DNA from: Neoscytalidium dimidiatum
Lineage: Eukaryota; Ascomycota; Dothideomycetes; Botryosphaeriales; Botryosphaeriaceae
Direction of reading: 5' to 3'
Assembly: GCA_037367355.1 (NCBI GenBank)
Contig: CM074695.1
Span: 4,154,001-4,218,000, forward strand
Length of the DNA stretch: 64,000 nt
Of the stretch, positions 54,344 through 64,000 are shown piece by piece. A model generated the notes under the pieces. The model did not search any database. It was given only the letters and a program-made list of their open reading frames with translations, and was not told the origin of the DNA. Made by a program: the position numbers and the translations under genes. The number at the start of each line of letters is the position of its first letter. Within the stretch, counting starts at the first letter, position 1.

Positions 54344-57300
54344 GATTTGTCGATAGGCGTGAAGTGATGACTGCGTCTTGACCCTTCTACCCGGTTTCCA
54401 GGACTAGGGACGGATGGAGGAATAGAAGGAAAGGTGGTGGGTATATGGAGGGGGGAAGGGGATAACGGCCAATCGTGTCTCGTTGGTTCTGTCCGTTTGT
54501 TTTTGTGCCTTTTTTGTCTCGTGCAATACAGCGGCGAGAAAAAGAGGGGGTTCCGTCAACGAAGCAAAGAACATACGAAAAGAGAAAAAGTTTTCGGCGC
54601 TGGGCATTTGTTGTTGGCTTGGGGCGAGGGAATTGCGGCAGGCAGGCGTTCTTCTTCTCCCACTGGACACACACACCTCTGACGGGACGATTTCCTTTCA
54701 TTTCTTTGGTTATTCTTCCTTTCGATGCTGCACACGAGCGGGACTGGTTGATGTAGTGTTTCTCTTTGCTCCTTATTTCCTTGGTGCGGGTTCTCCTTCC
54801 AGTATACCATACCACCTTCCTTATCATGGGGTTTCCTTTTCGAGTATTTTCTTCGGCTTTTTGAAGGTTTTATTCGTTAGGGTTCTAGGACTTGGAGGGG
54901 GCGTTTTAAGCGGTATACCTAGCTTGATTGTGGGTTATTTTCTTTCTGAGGAAGTGTTCCGTCACTCCTTTTTCCATTATTTTACTTTTTGCGTGGTCTT
55001 TCTTGATAGGGTGTATAGTCCTCGTTTAATGCTACGGTTTCCTTCGAATAATCTCACACGGCTGCGGTACTCCGAATTGATTTTCGGGACAAGCGAAGTT
55101 CGGACTGAGCACTTCGGGGCCAATTCAATGTTGGATGAAGTCAGAAGATAGTGGGAAGACATCCTTAGCATGCCGATCAGACGAGTCAAGCTCGCGAGAC
55201 CCTGTGGATCTATCCAACGAAACGACTCAAGGCCGCGTTTCACGGGAAGCAATCCAAGCGGGATGACCTTGGGAAGCTGAATTAAGAGCAACTCTTACCG
55301 ATCCGCTTTGTTCATTTTTTCTTGTTGACTCGAGTGCCACGACCGTGTCGTGATGTTTCTCGCTCCAGCCTATAACTGAGCATCGCTGTGTACCATGTAG
55401 ATGCACACTGCAGGCAGCAGTCACCCGCACGTGGTAGGTGGGGGGTGGGGGGGACGTCAGGCCCCGGGATCCGGCATGAATAGGCGTGTAGGTGCATATG
55501 TATGTACGCAGGTGCAGCATGCGATGCGGTCCAAAGAAGCGTCGAGCCACGTCGTTTCATGTCTTCGCCTTCCTTTCCTCCCCGCCGCATGGGCGGGCGT
55601 ATGTACCTCATGTCCTTGCCTCCCGCTAACCCCCTACCCGCCATGGATAATAATCCGGGCCTGCTATAGCATGCCTGGCGCTGGTGTTTTAACCGGATTT
55701 GGGGAAAATGGGGGAATGGCGATTGCTCGATTAACCGAGAACAGGGGGGGAGAGAGGGAGAGGTTTCTGGCTTTACCGGGTAGCGGACGACGGGTGGGTG
55801 CTCGGGTGTTGTTTCTCCCCGCGTTCGCTTCACCATTTTTGTTTTCTTTTTGACTCCTCTTGCGTGCATTGGGAGGGGTGCTAGAGAATGACGCGCATGA
55901 CCCGAAAATTGGGCAGATGGGCGCCGAGGTTCAGGACGCAGGGGAGGGTTTGGGGATAACCTAACGAGTGAATTTCATTCGCCGGAAATAAAGAGAAGGG
56001 GGGGATAGGAGGGCATGTTGGATGGTGGAAGGGCAGTGAATGGCGATAGGTTGGCCAAGCTTGCAGTGTTTCTTCGAAGAGGCCTTCCTCCACATGCATG
56101 CAGGTCGTACGTGCGTTGAGTGGCAGCGGCATATGCAGTATCGGGATCGTGCAGAAATAGGTGACGTTTTGGGTGCACGGCAACGAGAACACATGTCTAA
56201 AGGCACGACCAGTGCGACGGTGGCTAAAAAATGACTGCTCGGATAAAATCAGACAGTTGGGAAGGTGAGAGGAGGGAGGTGGGATGCCGCTCCTGGTGGC
56301 TTGCCGGGCTTGGGAGGCGGGAAAGCCGAGGGCGTACATTCGTGCTCTGTTTGGGCTCCGATTTCTGGGAGCTCGAGGGGCGTTCATGCAGGCACAATTG
56401 TCAGCTTGGAAATCGAGATTCGGTCCATCCCACGCTTCTTGGTGCCCTGGGTCGGCTGTGAGTATTGATAACGGGATACCCGAACGGCATGACGGAAGCC
56501 CCCTTTTACGCGGCACGGGGGCAACGATCGCCAGCCCCTCGCTGGTGTTTGGATAAACGTCAAGTGAATGATGCTATAAGTAGGGATGCGGTGGACACTA
56601 TTTTGGAACCGATGCCCGAGGCACCAATGCGCGGGCCCGGGAGTCGGGAGGGCAAAGCATCGAAGCGGCACCGAAACAGGCGCAGTGTTTAATATCCGAA
56701 GTTATGAGCTACGGTAACGGTGCCCCGAGGATGCGTAAGCCCCTCCCGCCGGAGGTACCCCATCCCGCATGCTTTCTCGGTGGCGGACGACTCCAGGGGA
56801 CCCTGCAGCACCGCCGTGTCGACGAACCTTGGACTCTCGCTCAGGGCTCCGGATCTGGCGAGGCCGGTGCTCGCGAATCCCCGCTTTTGGTCGGAGGCCG
56901 GAGCAGTGAGACCCAGGACAGAGGAGCGTTGAAACAGACATTGCGCCCTTCCGGTCACCTCCCGTTGGCAGCTCGTCCCGAGCCTCACGGGATGGTCGGC
57001 ATCTTCCAGGCGGACGGCGGGCCAGGCTCTCAGGCTCGCTCGCGGTGGGGCAGATCTCTGCAGCAGCGGCGCGGGAGCGCGAGGGCGGGAGGGCGGTGCG
57101 AAGGCCGTGTGGTGGATATATAACGGCGCATCGCGCGCACAGGGCCGCCGGGAGATGAGCTCTGCGGCAGATCCAGATCCTGCAAATTTGGAGATCCTCA
57201 CGGCATAGCAGCGAGCACATAGCAGCGGGCTGCAGCAGAGGGCCGCAGAGGCACGGAGGGTTGGACAGCAAGACACGTGTGCAGGGGAGCTGGTGTTCCC

Positions 57301-57764
57301 TCCTGAAACAGCATTCAGACTGCGCCCAGGGCTGACGGTTTCAAGGCCCGGTCGGCGCGACTCAGCAGGGCGGTGGGTGGGCGAGCAGATCACGAAATGT
57401 GACCAGCAGCAGGCTCGGCCTGGGCGACTATTTTTGCGTTGCGTTGCTGGCCAGGAGGCCTGCTGAGTGGACGGGCGCGCGGCGTCGTGGCTGTTCTGCC
57501 GCGCTGTCCGGGGAGCTTGGCCGCAGCTAACGTTAGACTGCGATCGCGACAACCGTGGGCGAGCGCCGCCGCCGCCGCCTGACTCGCCCGCGCGACGGCC
57601 GCCGTCGTACAGGGCGCGCCTGGGGGCGAGTGTCTGGACGTCGCTGATGTTGTTGCTGTTTGCCCGCATCGCCGCCGGCCGCAGCTCCTGCAGCCGCAAG
57701 CAGAAACAAGACAGCAGGCGAGAGCCCTGATCGCCCTGACGCCGCGCTGGGCGGGCAGCAGCCG

Positions 57765-57806
57765 GCGGGCAGCGGGCAGCGGGCAGCGAGCAGCGAGCAG
57801 CGGGCA
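57765..57806. repeat. Heptamer repeat, six units of GCGGGCA/GCGAGCA
   Basis: Six adjacent 7-base units; units 4 and 5 carry a G-to-A change. Not a multiple of three, which argues against coding. Confidence 0.85.
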
Positions 57807-58227
57807 GCCATTGGGGCGGGCCTGCGCGTCCCGCGCGTCCAGTTTCAAGATGCCCGATGGCTGCGCCTGGGTGTGCTGCCTCAAGACCCAGCCGCGGCGC
57901 GTGAGTGGGCAGCTGCACGGCGTCTGCTCGCCAGAAGGTGCCCTGCCTTACCCTGCCCTGCCCTGCTGCCGGAGCCAGGCCTGCCTGCTGCCCGGCTCCC
58001 GCAGCGCTGACGGCGGCGCGGGCGCGGCCACGGCCATGGCAGGCCCATCAACAGCAGGCGTGGCTTGCTGCACGCTGGCTGGCTGGCTGGCGCGCCTCTC
58101 GACAGGTTGGTGCCGGCGCCCATTCGCGGGTGCCAGATGAGCGGCAGCAGCGCGGAGGATTAGTAGTGGAGCGAGGGCGAGGGCGATAAGAGCAGGCGGG
58201 CGGGCGGGCGTGCTGCGTGCAGCGGTG

Positions 58228-58263
58228 GAGGAGGAGGAGGAGCAGCAGCAGCAGCAGCAGCAG
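58228..58263. repeat. (GAG)5(CAG)7 trinucleotide tract
   Basis: Compound microsatellite about 560 bases upstream of the RhoGAP start, probably in its leader or promoter. Confidence 0.85.
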
Positions 58264-58822
58264 TCTGTTGTTGCTGCTTGCGCACGCGGCACCGGCGGGC
58301 GGCCGGTCGGCAACGCAAGTAGCAGGCTCACGGGCGGTGATGAGGACGAGCCTGGAGGTTTTGCGGGAGTGTGTCGGGACCCTGACTATACGTTTTTGGG
58401 CAAGCTGGCGGCGCGCAGCCAGTTAGCTTTCGAGCACCCCCGGGCCCGATTAGACCATCGCCATCGCTCGACGCCCTCCAGACGGCTGCGAGGCCCTGCA
58501 ACCGTTCCACACTCTCCTCTTTCCGCGCTGAGACGGGCGACAGCTGCCCGCCTGCTTCCTCGACACCACCCGTCGCCCTGTCATGCGAGCGCCCGCAATT
58601 GCTCTCGCTCTCGCAGCTACCTGTCGCGCTCTCCCTTAATCCAGCCCGCCGCCCGTCCCGATCCCGTAGAGCCTCTCCCAGCGCGAGCCCGCAAGCCCTC
58701 CGCAGAGCAGCGCAGCCCTACCGCGCCCCTGGGCCTCGCCCACCACCGCCCACAGCTCGACACGCTCCACCACCACGGTTCCTGCTGTCCGGCCTGAAGA
58801 CCCTTCGCTGCACCCCGCCACC

Positions 58823-61800
58823 ATGGAGTCGCCCGGCGCTTACCCAGACTCGCCCGGCATGGACGACATGGACGTCATCTACCACTGCAAGGGCTGCGGC
58901 GAGGTACGCTTTCCCCGCTCAATTGGGATGCTGGAACGTCGCTAATGTCTTGCCAGATCTTGGAGGAAGGCAAGGCCTTCGAGCTAGGTACGGACGGATT
59001 CCTCACTCTCCCCTGACCCGCAGAAGCTCCCCTCGCTCCGCCTCGCTGCCATGTGCGATACTGACCGCGAGCCCGCAGCTGGCAACCGTTGGCACATTGA
59101 CTGCTTCCGCTGCAACACCTGCGGCACCCTGCTCGACTCGGACGCGAACCTCCTGCTGCTCGGCGATGGCTCCCTCATTTGCAACAACTGCACCTACAGC
59201 TGCAGCGCCTGTGGCAACAAGATTGAAGATCTCGCCATTCTCACCGGCGACCAGGCTTTCTGCGCGAGCTGCTTCCGATGCCGCAACTGCAAGCGCAAGA
59301 TCGAGAACCTCCGCTACGCGAGGACCTCGCAGGGCATCTTCTGCATGAGCTGTCACGAATCACTCATGGCTCGCCGGCGGAAAAAATCCAAAGCTAATCG
59401 ACAGCAGGCCGAGAGCAAGGCCCCGATGGTGTTAGACAAGTCGCTGCCCGCCCTGCCCCCCAATGCTGCTCCGACCAGCGCCTTCTCGCCGGAATTGGAG
59501 ACTCCGCCGGAGATTGATACTCCCGACGAGCTGTCGCCTCGCCCTCGCGCTGCAACCTCGGGTGCTAGTGCCAACCTCCGCCGCGAGGCTTCGCCCGCCT
59601 CCGTGGATAGCCATAACGGTAAGATGGTGCTTGATGGCGATGGAGGTGGAGGGCTAACAGGAGCTGTAGAGCCGCAAACTCTACCTGCCAGTACCTACAG
59701 GGAAAAGAGGAGATCCGCGATGCCCATGTCCACCAACTTCGACGATGCAGACGGGATGTTTGCCAACGTGCCTTTCGCGCTCGACCCGAACCCAGTCCCC
59801 GGCCCATCCCCTTTGGTCGACAGCAGGACTTACACTCAGGAGGAGGACAAGAAGAATCAGCGGGACTACTTCAATGGTGGAAAGCCTGGCACTTCTTCGC
59901 ACCGCGATCTGCTGAAGGAGAAGACTGGGTCTTCCAGGTCTAGCTCTCAGGAGAGGAGGAGCAAGTCTACATCCAGCCCTCACATTGCGTTCCAGGAGAA
60001 AGGTCGGGTGGCATCTGGGGATCGCGTGGACACTATCAAGCGCAAGGATGTTGGATCTGCAAGCGCTTCACCCAGTGTTGGAAGTGACCGACCTCGTGTC
60101 CAGCACTCCACTTCAGCCTCCACCGCGGGTTCTCTGGGTGAAGGTTTCAAGTTGCAGGAGGTGCCGAAGGATAGGAAGGCCAGCAGGACTCGGTCGAGAT
60201 CTGAGCTTCGTTCGCCGGATGATAGCGCGTCGTCAGCTCGCAAGGACGCCTCGGAATCGAGCGCCATCACCTCTCCTGTCAGTACCAATTCCAGCTACAC
60301 GCCCACATCGCAAGAGTACGAGCGCACAGACGAGCCTCAGCCTATGATGGCGCCTTGGTCCGCTTCCGCTATTGATCGGCCGAAGAGAGGAGATTCTCTC
60401 GGTGCGCCTCAGAGGTCCAACACCGGAGGTCACTCTTCGCCGTCTACGCCCACTGGCCCTAGGCCTAGCCATGAGCGCAAAGCATCGGCCAGCTCTGCTT
60501 TAGCTAACCGCGACATCAACACCCTTGCCCATATGAATGGTGGTCTAACTATTTCAAAGCCCGTGGAATCGCCCACTTCTAGGAGTATTATGGATGGCCC
60601 GCCTCCGCGATCTGCTACGCGCCCGATTCTTGGCTCTAAGGATACTGGTGAGTCGTTCACGGCGCCCAGAGCCCCGCCTGCGCCTCCCGGTAGTGGCGGA
60701 CACCGGCCACAGGATTCTATTAGCAGTACCATCAGTGATGGCTCGACTCACCCGATGTCTCCCTCTCTGCTGCGTTACAGTGCTGGTGGCGAGTTTTCGG
60801 TGGATGAAGATATGGCTCGCATCTTCAGGGACAGGGAAAGCGAAGAAAATCATCCGTCAGTGCTCCGACGTGTTTCGAACGCCGTTAAACATGGCCGCAG
60901 TTTTAGTGACAGAGGATCCAGGTCTTCGCTATCGCAAAAGTGGAAATCGCCACCCAACGGCTCTTTGGATATTAGTAGCCCAACCTCAGCCTCGCCAGAC
61001 GCCAAGGATGACCCTGCTTACCTCAGGGCTCAGCTTCGTCAGGCCCAGCAGCGCATCAGTGAGCTTGAGTCTGAGGTCGACAAGCTTAATGAATCAGCCA
61101 GCAAATCTTCGGATATTAAGCAGGTGAACTCGGAACTAAAGGAGAAGAGGTCCACCATTGCCGTTTTGGACACGCAACGCGAAGTTGTCATGCGCGAGTT
61201 GGATATTATGACCGAGCACTTGAAGGCCGCCAAGGACCAGCAACGCCCGTTGGATCTCCAAGCATTCCAGTCTGCTTTCTTCCGCGATTTTGCCGCTGAG
61301 CTCGAAAAGTTCAAGGCCAAGGCCAGGGTTGAGATTGAGGAGCTGGTCCAGAAGCGTAACGGAGTTAACGACGAGATTCTGAATCTCATCAAGATGAAGG
61401 ACAAGGGCTACCAGGAGTACGAATCTCTCAGCCAGAAGAACATGCAGCTGGCCGAGCTCAACAACCAGCTCGTGCAAACTATCCAGGATCTATACAAGTC
61501 TCGCGGTCCGAACGGTTCTCTCGACGGACGGCAAGCTGCTGATCCTCTTGGTATCTATACAACCAACGGTAAGGACAAGTCGGAAGTCTCGATTTCAGAA
61601 ATCGAGAAGGCTGTGAAGGAGCACCAGATGAACCGTCTCGCCGAGGATATTGAAGGGTCCACAATCGAACAGGGACCTAAAATCGTCGTCATTCCCAAGC
61701 AGAAACAGAAGTTCAACTGGAAGAAGGGTGGCCAGGCTGTTGCCAAGAACGTCACGAAGGGTCTTAAGGGTGCATTCGCTTCTCAGCAACCGATCAGCCA

Positions 61801-62731
61801 GCACGACGGCCTTACAGTCGGAGGCGTTCCTTACGGATCCATGCAAGCTGGTGCTACCCCATCACTTGAACCCGCAGGTGCACAAAAGGGTGGCGAACGC
61901 GGTTTCGGCTTTTTTGGCAGTGGTCAGAAGGTCCAGCAGAAACCCAATCAGAAGCCCATGCATAATCACAACAATAGCACAGCTCAGCTCACAGCTGCTG
62001 AAGGCCTGTTCGGCTCTGATCTCTCGGAGCGCTGCGAATTTGAGAAAGCAACGATTCCAAGTATTGTCCGCAGGTGCATTCAGGAAGTTGAGCTTAGAGG
62101 TATGCGCTCGCAAAATCTCCTATCGAGCAAAGAGTCCCTTGAGGTATTAATAGTTTCGCAGGTATCGACGTCGAGGGTATCTACCGCAAGAGCGGTGGTT
62201 CTGGTCAGGTTAACCAAGTGCGGGCTGGCTTTGAGAAAGATGCTGAGTATGACATTTCGGATCCGGACCTGGACATTCATGCCGTCACTTCCGCCCTCAA
62301 GCAGTACTTCCGCAGGTTACCGAACCCTCTTATCACCTTTGAAGTCTACGATGAGCTTCTGGTGGCCGGTCAAGTTCAAGATCCTGATAAGCTCGTCTCG
62401 GCCATGCGTTCCGCCATCGATAATCTGCCGCCTCATCACAGGGATTGCCTTGAGTTCCTCATTTTCCATTTGGCCCGTGTGATGGAGCACAAGAAGGAGA
62501 ACCTGGTAAGCACTTCCTATTTTTACACATTTACTTTCGGCGGTATTCACTGACTTGGCCAAGATGACCGCCGTCAATCTTGCCGTCGTTTTCGCCCCGA
62601 CTGTCATGCGCCCGCAATCCATCGAGCGCGAGATGACAGACATGGGTCCCCAGCGCACGGCCATCCAAGCGCTCTTGGAGAACAACAAGGCAGTCTTTGC
62701 TCCCGAGAACGAGGTTGTGAACCAACTGTAA
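58823..62731 (+). CDS. LIM-LIM-coiled coil-RhoGAP protein (Rga1/Rga2-like)
   Basis: Five exons, 58823-58903, 58957-58987, 59079-62099, 62162-62505 and 62564-62731, with introns of 53, 91, 62 and 58 bases (phases 0, 1, 1, 0); 1214 residues; start in CCACCATGG. LIM1 ligands are C22, C25, H43, C46, C49, C52, C72 and C75. LIM2 has eight cysteines, C79, C82, C99, C102, C105, C108, C126 and C129, with C99 in place of the usual His. A disordered Ser/Pro region (135-690) follows, then a coiled coil (about 730-870) and a RhoGAP domain from about 1015, with the arginine finger R1053 in GIYRKSG. This is the Rga1/Rga2 layout (Lrg1 has three LIMs). Rga proteins stimulate GTP hydrolysis by Cdc42 at polarity and septum sites. 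Confidence 0.92.
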
Positions 62732-64000
62732 AGCCGACTACGTTGATCCGATTCACGGCGAACGAGTCTCCTACTCTTCTTTACTTTTTTTTTCACACTT
62801 TTTTACGACTGAACCAATTTGGATTCACCCCATTGCATTGCGTCATGTGTTGTTCTCATTCATGTGTAGTTGGGTTATCGGCTCTTGTACAGCATGGGTC
62901 TCTTCCATTGGTTTCTGCCTATTCCCATTCCCCCGAGCGACTGGCGTTTCTTTCGAACAAGGTTAGCGTGGTGCCTTGATCCCTTTTCCACCCATTTCTA
63001 CATGTGTTAAATTTCCAAGTCGACGATTTTCGTCACCGGTAGCAAGAGTGCAAAGATTTCAGTAGTAGGCCTTGCCCTTTCTCGATTCGGCCGGGTCTAG
63101 TGAAATGGCTTTGCACATCTTGCCACGGAATGAGCTTGTTGGTTATCAAAAATTGGTAGGAGAGAGATGCATTGCCCCTTTAATGGTGGCTCAATCAGTT
63201 TTCTGCATGACGGGGTTTGTTCTTGTGGGGTTTGGATTTCAAATCGCACCGTGCGCTTTATTGGATGCCAGACCGAATAGGTATGGGTTGTGATGCTCTC
63301 TCACGTCGGTCCTTTGAGATGTTTTTTCTCGTGAGGAAAATTCTCCTGTTTGCAACTGTACAATACGCATGGCATCATTTTGTACCTTTCTGCGCTATCT
63401 TCTATTTCGATTGGCGGTTTGGGCTGGTCTGATGTGATGATGTTCTGTGATGGGTTCGGCGCTCTGTGCTATGATGCGAAGGGAAACCATTCTCATTCGA
63501 GTACCTGTTCCAATATTTCCGTCATCTATGGAAACTTCTCACAAAGTATTGTCTGTTTCCTGCCATGTACGACTCCATCCACAATGAAATAAAAATCCTC
63601 AGTCCTCCCCTTCTCTCATTATCCATCGTATTATTGAAAGAACATGTTGCCATCGGTGACAAACCAAGACGGTTTGATGAAGAGGGACTTGTATCCATAC
63701 AGTAACAGATTCATAAATAACTTTACGACGTATGGGAGTTGGAAGATGGATCTATTTGTACCCGCATTCGATAAGACTTGCCCTGTTTTTGGGCCGGGGA
63801 GTTAAGCACCTGCCCTTAGGTGCCAAATGTTTGTGTATAGTCCTAAACCAGATTTACATGATAGACTTGCTAAGTAGTCAAAGTGTATCTAAGTACGAGT
63901 TGCGTATCTCATATAACTGACTGGAGATCTCCAAAAGAACAAAAGAAAATTAAGAGGAGGGTACTAAAAAAGACGGGAGAAAAAGGTCCGAACGTCATCC
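62732..64000. other. 3' flank of the RhoGAP gene to the window edge
   Basis: 1.27 kb, T-rich, with several short frames and no motif. A small perfect stem, GCACCTGCCCTTAGGTGC, lies near 63808-63825. No gene seen; a neighbour may begin beyond the edge. Confidence 0.4.

Larger units (their letters stand above)
54344..58822. other. 4.5-kb gene-poor region upstream of the RhoGAP gene
   Basis: The first kilobase is T-rich 3' flank of STU1; a frame at 54483-55151 there is Phe-rich and not coding-like. From 56.7 kb it becomes very GC-rich with several short repeats (57765-57806, 58228-58263, GGCT and GGGC runs). Frames to 409 codons on minus (56689-57918) overlap frames on plus and lack motifs. A long promoter and 5' leader for the RhoGAP gene is the best reading. 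Confidence 0.45.

Noticed and set aside
54483..55151. 222-codon plus-strand frame after STU1
   Set aside because: Phe/Leu-rich because of T-rich 3' flank; no domain and no supporting start context.
56689..57918. 409-codon minus-strand frame
   Set aside because: Passes through a heptamer repeat that is not a multiple of three, overlaps plus-strand frames and has no recognisable domain.

Overview
The window reads as a euchromatic piece of a filamentous ascomycete genome (Pezizomycotina; I cannot place it to class or species from sequence alone). The evidence is short GT-AG introns, mostly 50-65 bp, in nearly every gene, moderately GC-rich exons, and fungus-restricted families: HET domain proteins, a con-10 conidiation protein, a fungal cAMP-receptor-like GPCR, the CLASP Stu1, and a LIM-LIM-RhoGAP protein. 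No rRNA, tRNA, CRISPR array or intact transposon was recognised. I resolved 17 genes at exon level, plus the end of an eighteenth at the left edge, a HET gene whose 3' introns stay open, and two weak relics. Several splice models, including the whole con-10 gene and the second exon of a secreted protein, come from reading splice sites by eye and are not visible as plain open reading frames.

Layout. 0-4 kb is accessory-like: the 3' end of a HET protein, an F-box-like protein, a two-exon cysteine-rich secreted protein and a decayed fragment resembling the end of the F-box-like protein. 4-6.4 kb is empty. 6.4-15 kb carries a small Pro/Ala-rich protein, a complete HET protein, mitochondrial adrenodoxin/ferredoxin reductase (ARH1) and a four-span membrane protein divergent from it. 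16.5-19.3 kb holds a convergent pair of secreted pectin enzymes, a CE12 rhamnogalacturonan acetylesterase and a GH43 glycosidase. 20.5-27 kb has con-10, a GNAT acetyltransferase and a FAD monooxygenase. 28.8-35.5 kb holds a seven-span orphan membrane protein, a third HET gene and a cAMP-receptor-like GPCR. From 37.5 kb on the genes are housekeeping: a mitochondrial rhodanese, a 1004-residue KH-domain protein, a large disordered protein, an Sdt1-like pyrimidine 5'-nucleotidase with a 13-base micro-exon, a basic-secretory-protein family metalloprotease, Stu1 and an Rga1-like RhoGAP.

How they fit together. The left half is environment-facing: non-self recognition (HET), secretion, wall degradation, conidiation and receptors. 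The right half is core cell biology: microtubules, Rho/Cdc42 polarity, RNA binding, nucleotide and sulfur metabolism. The two pectin enzymes have a clear functional link, as both act on rhamnogalacturonan I and its arabinan side chains. The 7TM-HET-GPCR stretch is the most unusual neighbourhood, but a shared function there is only inferred. I saw nothing that can be called a proven new system; the best candidates for novelty are the cysteine-rich secreted protein and the orphan 7TM protein.
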